A model generated the notes under the pieces. That model had not been told where the DNA came from. It searched no databases and saw only the letters and a program-made list of their open reading frames with translations. Shown here one piece after another: positions 1 to 5,320 of a stretch of 5,518 bases of DNA. The DNA comes from Paracoccaceae bacterium (GTDB lineage Bacteria > Pseudomonadota > Alphaproteobacteria > Rhodobacterales > Rhodobacteraceae), in contig JAGLUD010000264.1 in the NCBI GenBank assembly GCA_023134935.1, positions 1 through 5,518 on the forward strand. Reading direction: 5' to 3'. A program made the position numbers and the translations under genes. Within the stretch, counting starts at the first letter, position 1. Every line of letters starts with the position of its first letter.

Positions 1-1091
1 ATGCCGAAGGTGAACACGCACGCCTCGAACGCGTTTGGCACGCCGGGCATGGGGCCGATCAGGCCGTTACCGTCGGGGGTGTAGGGGATGGGGCCGTTGA
101 TAACTTTGCTGATCCCGACTTTTCCGAGCATGGGGACGCGGGCCATCGCATCCTCGATATACCACTCCAAACGATCGAGGTCGTCGGGGTAAAGCTGAAA
201 CGAGAAATCGTCGGGCATCTTGTCATCCGCCGTCATCCAGTGACCTTTACAGTTCCGCTCGTATGGGCCGAGGTTGAGGCCGTTCTTTTCTTGGCGCAGG
301 TAATATGAGCTGTCTACGTCACGCAGGAGGGGTAGTTTTTGGTTGCTGGCGGTGGACCATTCTTCGAGTTCGGGGATCTCGTCGGTCAGCAAGTACTGAT
401 GGCTCATAGTCATCATCGGTACTTCGCGACCACCGAACGGGATGAACATACGGCCGAGTTCTTGGGCGCGGTAGCCCGCTGCGTTAACCACGATTTCAGC
501 GCGGATTTCGCCTTTGGGTGTAGACAGAACCCATTCGTCATTCTCGCGCGCGACGCCCTCAACAGGACAGAAACGGATGATTTTGGCCCCCATATCCCGC
601 GCACCCTTGGCAAGTGCCTGCGTCAACTGCGAGGGATCAATGTCGCCATCATTCGGGTCATATAGCCCACCCGCCAAGTCGTGAGTTTCAAGGAAGGGAT
701 ACCGGTCTTTAAGGTCGCTGACACCGCACATTTCCATGTCCATGCCCTGATAGCGGCCCATGCCACAGGCGCGTTCGAACTCCTGCATCCGTTCACGCGA
801 GTGGGCAAGCCGGAGCGAACCGGTGACGTGGTAGTTCATCGGATAATCAACGGCCTCGGCCAACCCGTGGTAAAGCTCTACCGAGTAGCGTTGCATATTC
901 ATCATCGACCAGCTCATCGAGAATGTCGGGACGTTTCCAGCGGCGTGCCATGTGGAACCCGAGGTTAGCTCGTTCTTTTCAAGCAGCACGCAGTCGCTCC
1001 AACCTGCTTTGGCCAGATGGTAGAGGGACGAGGTGCCAACAGCGCCTCCGCCGATAATAACCACACGGGCTGTCGAGGGAAGTTCTGCCAT
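1..1091 (-). CDS. FAD-dependent oxidoreductase, DMGDH/SARDH type (GcvT family), C-terminus beyond window
   Basis: This is the N-terminal 363 residues of a leftward gene; the reading frame stays open to the window edge. An N-terminal dinucleotide-binding fold is clear: IIGGGAVG at residues 12-19 (G14, G16, G19), followed by an acidic residue after strand 2 (E38). The motif STWHAAG (46-52) matches the site where dimethylglycine and sarcosine dehydrogenases attach FAD covalently to histidine (here H49). Near the cut, the stretch NGPIPYTPDGNGLIGP is the typical end of the DAO-type FAD domain. Family members run to about 800 residues with C-terminal folate-binding GcvT domains, which would lie outside this window. 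Such enzymes oxidatively demethylate N-methylated glycines or related amines in the cytoplasm, passing one-carbon units to tetrahydrofolate. The substrate here is not determined. The start ATG has AAGGA at 1100-1104, 8 nt upstream and overlapping the regulator's stop codon, so the two genes are probably co-transcribed and coupled. The family is confident, the substrate is not. Confidence 0.9.
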   Translation of the reverse strand, partial: MAELPSTARVVIIGGGAVGTSSLYHLAKAGWSDCVLLEKNELTSGSTWHAAGNVPTFSMSWSMMNMQRYSVELYHGLAEAVDYPMNYHVTGSLRLAHSRERMQEFERACGMGRYQGMDMEMCGVSDLKDRYPFLETHDLAGGLYDPNDGDIDPSQLTQALAKGARDMGAKIIRFCPVEGVARENDEWVLSTPKGEIRAEIVVNAAGYRAQELGRMFIPFGGREVPMMTMSHQYLLTDEIPELEEWSTASNQKLPLLRDVDSSYYLRQEKNGLNLGPYERNCKGHWMTADDKMPDDFSFQLYPDDLDRLEWYIEDAMARVPMLGKVGISKVINGPIPYTPDGNGLIGPMPGVPNAFEACVFTFG

Positions 1092-1099
1092 CGGTGAAA

Positions 1100-1104
1100 T
1101 CCTT
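1100..1104 (-). promoter_or_regulatory. Ribosome binding site of the FAD oxidoreductase, overlapping the regulator stop
   Basis: On the minus strand the sequence reads TAAAGGATTTCACCGATG. The AAGGA core shares bases with the regulator's TAA stop and sits 8 nt before the oxidoreductase ATG. This supports the chosen start and suggests termination-reinitiation coupling. Confidence 0.75.
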
Positions 1105-1694
1105 TAGTAAACTGGGGGGCTGACCACCCAGATGATAACGGCTAGCTCGTCGCCGGTGTTGTGCCAGCGGACGGGTTTATGATCGAAACGGAAGCTGTCG
1201 CCTGCGGTCAGGCTGAATTTCTGATCCTCGATCCACAGGTCGATCTGACCGGAGACGAGGTATCCGGCCTCTTCGGTTTCGCGGTAGACCATCTCGGTTT
1301 GCTCGGTTCTGGGCTGGATTGTCGATTGGAACATCTCGAAGCTGCCGCCAAGATCGGGGGAAAGGAGTTCTTCGATGATGCCTTCCTCGGTCGTGCCGAG
1401 TGCGCGGCGGTTGCCGGCGCGGACGATGTATTCGCGTTCGGCCTCGTCACCCTCGTCCGTTAGGAAGAACCAGCTTACGGGGACCTCAAAAGCTTTGGCC
1501 AAGGCGCGTAGGTCGTTGATGGAGGGGGCAGACAGGCCGCGTTCAATCTGGCTGAGGAAACCAACAGAACGGCCGATGCCAATAGCGAGTTCGTTAAGCG
1601 TTAGCCCGCGAGACTTGCGTAAGGCGCGCAGGTCACGGCCAAGGGCGGCAGAATGATCGGTATCTTGGGGGATCGGTTTCAGCATCAGAATCAC
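1104..1694 (-). CDS. XRE-family transcriptional regulator with C-terminal cupin domain
   Basis: A 196-residue DNA-binding regulator. The N-terminal helix-turn-helix spans about residues 17-75, with LTLNELAIGIG as helix 2 and SVGFLSQIERGL (43-54) as the recognition helix region. A cupin_2 fold covers about 120-192, with the GYLVSGQIDLWI strand pair and AGDSFRF as second-motif landmarks. Regulators of this architecture (for example PuuR) usually sense a small metabolite through the cupin and control adjacent catabolic genes. The usual metal ligands are largely missing: V136 and R138 stand where motif 1 has histidines, and V175 where motif 2 has one, while E142 is kept. It therefore probably binds an organic ligand without metal. 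The GTG start is preferred because AAAGG lies 4 nt upstream (1699-1703); the internal ATG at 1685 would be 13 nt away. It is followed at 12 nt by the oxidoreductase and is divergent from the aminotransferase, so control of both units from 1695-1869 is likely but inferred. Confidence 0.9.
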   Translation of the reverse strand: MILMLKPIPQDTDHSAALGRDLRALRKSRGLTLNELAIGIGRSVGFLSQIERGLSAPSINDLRALAKAFEVPVSWFFLTDEGDEAEREYIVRAGNRRALGTTEEGIIEELLSPDLGGSFEMFQSTIQPRTEQTEMVYRETEEAGYLVSGQIDLWIEDQKFSLTAGDSFRFDHKPVRWHNTGDELAVIIWVVSPPVY

Positions 1695-1731
1695 GTGGCC
1701 TTTCGCCTGTTTTGAGTAGTGAGCGCATATT

Positions 1732-1760
1732 TCGTGAAAAAATCAAATGAAATTTCACGA
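1732..1760. promoter_or_regulatory. Inverted repeat, candidate operator
   Basis: TCGTGAAA (1732-1739) is matched exactly by its reverse complement TTTCACGA (1753-1760) across a 13-nt AT-rich spacer. The left arm is itself part of the near-palindrome TTTCGTGAAA (1730-1739). It lies 38-66 nt upstream of the regulator's GTG, where a repressor could block leftward transcription. The repeat is seen directly; the operator role is inferred. Confidence 0.45.
1748..1757. promoter_or_regulatory. Perfect 10-bp palindrome TGAAATTTCA
   Basis: TGAAATTTCA reads identically on both strands. It overlaps the right arm of the larger repeat at 1732-1760, so the region could be a composite site for two regulator dimers. 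An AT-rich background makes a chance palindrome possible. Confidence 0.35.
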
Positions 1761-1764
1761 GAGG

Positions 1765-1788
1765 GAAATAATTCGTGGTAATTATTTC
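1765..1788. promoter_or_regulatory. Perfect 9-bp inverted repeat in the divergent region, candidate operator
   Basis: GAAATAATT (1765-1773) and AATTATTTC (1780-1788) are exact reverse complements separated by CGTGGT. The repeat lies 82 nt upstream of the aminotransferase ATG and 71 nt upstream of the regulator GTG, near the middle of the intergenic region. No T-tract follows on either strand and no gene ends there, so it is not a terminator. A binding site for the XRE-cupin protein or another dimeric regulator is the likeliest role. Confidence 0.5.
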
Positions 1789-1859
1789 ATGTGGCGAACT
1801 GAAGTTTAAAAAATTTGGATTGCTTTGAAGCCGCTTGAAGCTAACACTGCGGGCAAAGC

Positions 1860-1863
1860 GAGG
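1860..1863 (+). promoter_or_regulatory. Ribosome binding site deciding the aminotransferase start
   Basis: GAGG stands 6 nt before the ATG at 1870. The frame is open further upstream to a TTG at 1825, but that codon has no Shine-Dalgarno-like sequence and would add 15 residues without family character. Confidence 0.65.
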
Positions 1864-1869
1864 TATCTT

Positions 1870-2778
1870 ATGAACGATCACGTCACAACCCATCAGGCAT
1901 CGGATGATGCGCGTAATGCCGACATCCAGATTTACGTTAACGGCGCGATTGTGCATCGGGACGAGGCTAAGGTCTCGGTCTATGACAGCGGGTTTATGCT
2001 GGGCGATGGCATCTGGGAGGGGCTGCGGCTTTATAACGGCAAGTGGGCGTTTTTGGACGAACATATGGACCGGTTGTTCGAGGCCTCGATGGCGCTTGAT
2101 CTGGATATCGGGATGGACCGCGCGGGCGTGATTGCGGCGCTGGAGACGACGCGGTTGGCCAACGGGATGGTGACGGATACCCATGCGCGGTTGATGATTA
2201 CGCGGGGGGTGAAGGACAAGCCGTTTCAGCATCCGTCGTTGTCGACCAGCGGGCCGACGATGGTGATTATTTGCGAGCATTCCAAGCCGTCGATCCCGCG
2301 CCCTATTCGACTGGCGACCGTTCCGCATATGCGCGGGTTGCCGATGACGCAGGACCCGAAGTTGAACTCGCATTCCAAGTTGAATTGCATATTGGCGTGT
2401 ATTGCGGCGGAAAAGGCGGGGGCGGACGAGGCGTTGATGCTGGACGTTAACGGGTTTGTTAATACGACGAATACCTGCAACTTTTTCATTGTGAAGAAGG
2501 GGGCGGTTTGGACGTCTACCGGGGATTATTGCATGAACGGGATCACGCGGCAGAAGGTGATTGATGTGTGTCGGGCGGATGGCATTCCGGTGTTTGAACG
2601 GAATTATTCGTTGGTGGATACCTACAGCGCGGACGAGGCTTTTTTGACGGGGACGTTCGGGGCGCAGACGCCTGTGGCGGATTTGGATGGGCGGCAGATT
2701 GGTAGCGGTGAATTGGGGCCGGTTACGACGCGTATTCGGGAATTGTATAAGGACCTTGTGGCCAAGGACGTGGGGTGA
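1870..2778 (+). CDS. Fold-type IV PLP aminotransferase, branched-chain aminotransferase-like
   Basis: A 302-residue class IV aminotransferase, the usual length for the family. Landmarks in order: DSGFMLGDGIWEGLR (39-53), EHMDRL (64-69) with the phosphate-contacting arginine region, ADEALMLDVNG (185-195), NGITRQKV (223-230), and GTFGAQTPV with GPVTTRI near the C-terminus, closely resembling E. coli IlvE. The Schiff-base lysine is probably K164 in DPKLNSHSK; K170 is less likely by spacing. Aligned without gaps to IlvE from DVNG onward, the conserved glutamate that binds the PLP pyridine nitrogen is replaced by T199. So ordinary branched-chain transamination should not be assumed, and no ilvE symbol is given. 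Codons are rich in third-position G. The gene overlaps the sulfotransferase-like gene downstream and is divergent from the XRE-cupin regulator, whose intergenic repeats may control it. Family membership is strong; the substrate and even the reaction (transaminase, lyase or racemase-like) are open. Confidence 0.9.
   Translation: MNDHVTTHQASDDARNADIQIYVNGAIVHRDEAKVSVYDSGFMLGDGIWEGLRLYNGKWAFLDEHMDRLFEASMALDLDIGMDRAGVIAALETTRLANGMVTDTHARLMITRGVKDKPFQHPSLSTSGPTMVIICEHSKPSIPRPIRLATVPHMRGLPMTQDPKLNSHSKLNCILACIAAEKAGADEALMLDVNGFVNTTNTCNFFIVKKGAVWTSTGDYCMNGITRQKVIDVCRADGIPVFERNYSLVDTYSADEAFLTGTFGAQTPVADLDGRQIGSGELGPVTTRIRELYKDLVAKDVG
2764..2768 (+). promoter_or_regulatory. Ribosome binding site of the sulfotransferase-like gene, inside the aminotransferase
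   Basis: AAGGA lies within the last codons of the aminotransferase, 6 nt before the GTG at 2775 and 9 nt before the ATG at 2778. Either start fits; both are in the same frame and differ by one residue. Confidence 0.6.
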
Positions 2779-3494
2779 TGCGGATTGCGATGTGGTCTGG
2801 GCCTCGGAATTTGTCGACGGCTATGATGTATTCGTTTGGGGCAAGGGATGACTGCGCGGTTTGGGATGAGCCATTTTATGCGGCTTATCTTGTGGAAACG
2901 GGGTTGGATCATCCTATGCGGGCCGAGATACTGGCGGCGGGGGAGAGCGATGCGCGGGTGGTTGCGGCGCGGTGTTTGGGGAATATTCCTGGCGGGAAGG
3001 CTGTGTTTTATCAAAAGCACATGACGCATCATATGGTATCTGCGTTTGATCGGGAATGGATGAACCGTATGACGAACATTTTCCTGATCCGCGATCCGGC
3101 CAAAGTTATTGCCAGTTACAATGCCAAGCGGGAGAACCCGACGCTGGACGACATCGGGTTTAGGCAGCAGGCCGAGATATTTGATCAGATCGTTGCGGAA
3201 ACGGGTGAGATTCCGGTCGTTGTGGATAGTGATGATATTCTAGCGGACCCTGTGATCGCATTGCGTGGAATTTGTGATCACATTGGGTTGGAGTTTCAGG
3301 AAGCTATGCTGAACTGGTCTAAAGGTGGGCATAAGGATGACGGGGCTTGGGCCAGTCATTGGTATAAGTCGGTGTGGGAAAGCGACGGGTTTGCTAAACC
3401 TGCGACCTCGACTGCAGAGCTGTCAGTTGAGGGAAGCGCCTTGTGTGAACAGGCGGTCCCCTATTACGAGAAGTTACGTGAGCACCGGATTTAG
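2778..3494 (+). CDS. Sulfotransferase-like P-loop protein coupled to the aminotransferase
   Basis: A 238-residue soluble protein with a sulfotransferase-type P-loop fold. The N-terminus MWSGPRNLSTAMMYS (residues 5-19) fits the position of the 5'-phosphosulfate-binding loop. FLIRDPAKVIASY (102-114) matches the 3'-phosphate-binding motif, with R105 and S113 at the expected places. PAPS-dependent sulfotransferases use these residues, but whether this branch binds PAPS or another nucleotide is unknown. No signal peptide or membrane segment is visible. The ATG at 2778 shares its A with the aminotransferase TGA; a GTG at 2775 one codon earlier is equally possible. This overlap implies coupled translation and a joint task. 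From memory, plant branched-chain aminotransferase-like proteins join an equivalent aminotransferase and P-loop domain in one chain, which supports a functional pair. The 3' end overlaps the stop of the convergent MDR gene by 4 bp. Acceptor and product are unknown. Confidence 0.8.
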   Translation: MRIAMWSGPRNLSTAMMYSFGARDDCAVWDEPFYAAYLVETGLDHPMRAEILAAGESDARVVAARCLGNIPGGKAVFYQKHMTHHMVSAFDREWMNRMTNIFLIRDPAKVIASYNAKRENPTLDDIGFRQQAEIFDQIVAETGEIPVVVDSDDILADPVIALRGICDHIGLEFQEAMLNWSKGGHKDDGAWASHWYKSVWESDGFAKPATSTAELSVEGSALCEQAVPYYEKLREHRI

Positions 3495-4483
3495 ATATGC
3501 AGAGCCGGATGGTCGACGGTGATAATCAGGTTCCCGCGTTTGTGACCCTTTTCGACATATTCGTGGGCCGTTGCGATCTGTTCCAGCGGGTAGCTGCGAT
3601 CGATCACGGTAGTTAGCTCACCCGCTGAGATCATGCCTTTCAGGATATCCATATCCTTGATCTTGTCGGCATCCTTTCGCAAACCTGTGGCAGCCATCTT
3701 TGCCCGCTTTCCACCACGTAGAAACGCGAACATCGGGGATAGGAGTACTCCGATATCAGGGACGGTGGTTAGATAGATGCCTTTCGGGGTCAGGCTGCCT
3801 CGTGCGTCGGTGAAGTTGCTTTTGCCAACTGTGTCGAAGATCACATCGTAGGTTTTGCCCGAGGTGCGGTAATCCTCAACCGAGTAATCAATGGCGTGTT
3901 TAGCACCTAGTGCTAGGACCATTTCAGTGTTCGCAGTGCTGCAAACGCCCGTGACTTCAGCGCCAAAGCTAGCGGCCAGTTGCACGGCGACCGTTCCGAT
4001 GGAGCCAGCAGCGCCGATGATCAGGATTTTCTGACCGGCTTTCAGCTTGGCGTTATCACGCAAGAATGGCAGTGCGGTTAGGCCGCCGTTGCAGATCGCG
4101 GCGGTGTCCTCGTGCCCTAGGTTTTCGGGGATAATGGAGATCGCGGCATCCTCGGCCATGGCGATGTACTGCGCGTGGGCACCGAAACCATCCGGGGCGA
4201 CGGCGAATACTCGGTCGCCGGATTTGAAGCGGCCGACGTTTGCGCCGACAGCTTCGATAACGCCGGATAGTTCGGTTCCAAGGATGCTTTTCTTGGGTTT
4301 GAACAGGCCGGTGAAAAGACGTGCAACCTTCGGATTGCCGGACCGGAAGGCCGCATCGACAGGGGTTACCGTGGTGGCGAAGATCTTGATCAGAACTTCG
4401 TTATCTTCCGGGATAGGGCGAGGGATGTCTTGGATTTCCAGAACATCGGTTCCCCCGTATTTGTTGTATATGACAGCTTTCAT
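3491..4483 (-). CDS. NAD(P)-dependent zinc-free MDR oxidoreductase (quinone oxidoreductase/alcohol dehydrogenase-like)
   Basis: A 330-residue medium-chain dehydrogenase/reductase. It opens with MKAVIYNKYGGTDVLEI, typical of the quinone oxidoreductase branch. It has a GroES-like N-terminal domain (about 1-130) containing GTELSGVIEAVG (69-80) and VGRFKSGDRVFA. The Rossmann domain carries IIGAAGSIGTVAVQLA (155-170), the AxxGxxG-type coenzyme loop. There is no four-cysteine structural zinc lobe, and the catalytic-zinc ligands of true alcohol dehydrogenases are absent, so it probably reduces enones, quinones or aldehydes with NAD(P)H in the cytoplasm. The ATG at 4483 is preferred over an upstream in-frame ATG at 4507, because GGAG lies 5 nt before it and the family signature starts there. 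It is last in a leftward run after the CPBP protease (65-nt gap). Its TAA overlaps the TAG of the convergent sulfotransferase-like gene. The physiological substrate is not predictable. Confidence 0.9.
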   Translation of the reverse strand: MKAVIYNKYGGTDVLEIQDIPRPIPEDNEVLIKIFATTVTPVDAAFRSGNPKVARLFTGLFKPKKSILGTELSGVIEAVGANVGRFKSGDRVFAVAPDGFGAHAQYIAMAEDAAISIIPENLGHEDTAAICNGGLTALPFLRDNAKLKAGQKILIIGAAGSIGTVAVQLAASFGAEVTGVCSTANTEMVLALGAKHAIDYSVEDYRTSGKTYDVIFDTVGKSNFTDARGSLTPKGIYLTTVPDIGVLLSPMFAFLRGGKRAKMAATGLRKDADKIKDMDILKGMISAGELTTVIDRSYPLEQIATAHEYVEKGHKRGNLIITVDHPALHI

Positions 4484-4488
4484 GATTT

Positions 4489-4492
4489 CTCC
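4489..4492 (-). promoter_or_regulatory. Ribosome binding site deciding the MDR oxidoreductase start
   Basis: Minus-strand GGAG lies 5 nt before the ATG at 4483. It falls inside the eight-codon extension that would result from starting at 4507, which argues against that longer form. Confidence 0.65.
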
Positions 4493-4548
4493 GTTCGGGC
4501 CCCGCATGCGTGGCCAGTTGTTTGGTTGATTTGTAGATTTATGCGGTG

Positions 4549-5268
4549 TCAGGTGATGGCACCGTTACTGAAGTAGTAGGCGGTTATTCCGATTGTATTG
4601 ATAAGACCGTGGGCCAGAATGATCGGGAAGAGGCGCTTTTTGCTGATGACGTAGTAGGTGCCAAATACAAGCCCGACGAGGCCGGTGGTGATCATGCCCG
4701 CACTGCCTTGTGATATATGCATTGCCCCGAAAACGACGGCTTGGGCGAGGACGGCCAATGTCCAGCCCAGTTTGCTTTGGCCAAACATGTCAGCAAGGCG
4801 GTTCATGATGAAACCGCGCATGAAGAGTTCTTCGCCAATTGCTGCGCCGAACCAGATTACGACTACCAGATAGCTGATGAACATTTGCGGGTTGCCAAGG
4901 AAGAATTCGAAACGATCCGAGCCTTCTTCGGCGATGTTAAACCCTAGTTTGATCAGCAGGAGACTTGTCACGGCCATGCTTGCGATAATTGTAATTGCGG
5001 CAGCAACAGCCAACCCGACAGACTTGAGCCATGCGGATTTTCCGTGTGGCAAGGTTAGACCGTAGTCTGCCCAGCTAACGCCGCGGCGACGCATGAAGAA
5101 ATTGGCGACGACGATGCCGCCCCAGATTGCCAAGGACCCTGCCCCGATTAGGTCAGCGCTTTTGGCGAGCCACGTAAATGCGAGTATTGCGAGAAATACT
5201 ATTGCGACTTCGAAAAACGGTACCAGTCGGGATTCCGTTGGTGCGGTATTGTTGGATGACACAGTCAT
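4549..5268 (-). CDS. CPBP-family intramembrane metalloprotease (CAAX/Abi type)
   Basis: A 239-residue multi-pass inner-membrane protein with the complete CPBP signature: EELFMR (E146, E147, R151), FGAMH (F180, H184) and HGLIN (H220, N224). These glutamate, histidine and asparagine residues form the intramembrane active site in the CAAX-protease (Rce1) fold. Hydrophobic segments are visible at about 20-37, 42-58, 83-105, 130-145, 168-184, 188-207 and 213-233. Bacterial members have been linked to bacteriocin self-immunity, peptide processing or unknown roles; no bacteriocin gene is seen here. The ATG at 5268 is favoured by AAGGA 6 nt upstream (5275-5279). The longer form from 5298 would begin inside the hairpin at 5289-5309 and add a charged, unconserved-looking leader. 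It lies between a DUF4386 membrane protein (52-nt gap upstream) and the MDR oxidoreductase, probably as one operon. The substrate is unknown. Confidence 0.92.
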   Translation of the reverse strand: MTVSSNNTAPTESRLVPFFEVAIVFLAILAFTWLAKSADLIGAGSLAIWGGIVVANFFMRRRGVSWADYGLTLPHGKSAWLKSVGLAVAAAITIIASMAVTSLLLIKLGFNIAEEGSDRFEFFLGNPQMFISYLVVVIWFGAAIGEELFMRGFIMNRLADMFGQSKLGWTLAVLAQAVVFGAMHISQGSAGMITTGLVGLVFGTYYVISKKRLFPIILAHGLINTIGITAYYFSNGAIT

Positions 5269-5274
5269 GACTTT

Positions 5275-5279
5275 TCCTT
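5275..5279 (-). promoter_or_regulatory. Ribosome binding site deciding the CPBP protease start
   Basis: Minus-strand AGAAAGGA, with its AAGGA core 6 nt before the ATG at 5268, is the strongest Shine-Dalgarno match near this gene. It excludes the longer in-frame start at 5298. Confidence 0.7.
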
Positions 5280-5288
5280 TCTTAAGTT

Positions 5289-5309
5289 GGACCGCCACGA
5301 AAGCGGCCC
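5289..5309 (-). other. Short GC-rich hairpin between the DUF4386 and CPBP genes
   Basis: In the minus-strand transcript GGGCCGC (5309-5303) pairs with GCGGTCC (5295-5289), giving a 7-bp stem with one G-U pair and a 7-nt loop. No U-tract follows on that strand (AACTTAAG comes next), so it is a poor intrinsic terminator. It could be an mRNA processing or stability element, or part of a weak attenuator, 11 nt after the DUF4386 stop. On the plus strand a T-rich run follows, but no gene ends there and the stem has an A-C mismatch. Confidence 0.45.
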
Positions 5310-5320
5310 GTTTGTTGAAG

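Noticed and set aside
339..968. Plus-strand open frames of 108 and 95 residues within the first kilobase
   Set aside because: They lie opposite the FAD oxidoreductase, whose frame is continuous with recognised motifs on both sides.
1820..1847. Possible rightward sigma-70-like promoter, TTGCTT and TAACAC spaced by 16 nt
   Set aside because: Both boxes are weak matches in a region where many such pairs occur by chance. Position is plausible but the support is too thin for a feature.
1825..1869. TTG start extending the aminotransferase by 15 residues
   Set aside because: No ribosome binding site at the TTG, whereas GAGG is well placed before the ATG at 1870.
1633..2373. 246-residue minus-strand open frame opposite the aminotransferase
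   Set aside because: Rich in Arg, His, Pro and Gln with no domain or motif, and antisense to a well-supported enzyme; it also overlaps the start of the XRE gene. A shadow of GC-rich coding sequence.
2622..3032. 136-residue minus-strand open frame across the aminotransferase/sulfotransferase-like junction
   Set aside because: Arg/Pro/His-rich antisense shadow without ribosome binding site or family features.
4047..4529. 160-residue plus-strand open frame opposite the MDR oxidoreductase
   Set aside because: Antisense to a gene with clear family motifs, no recognisable domain and low-complexity Ser/Arg/Pro composition.
4502..4546. CCGCAT and ATGCGG inverted pair in the gap before the MDR gene
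   Set aside because: Only 6 bp with a 33-nt loop and no T-tract; not credible as a terminator or operator.
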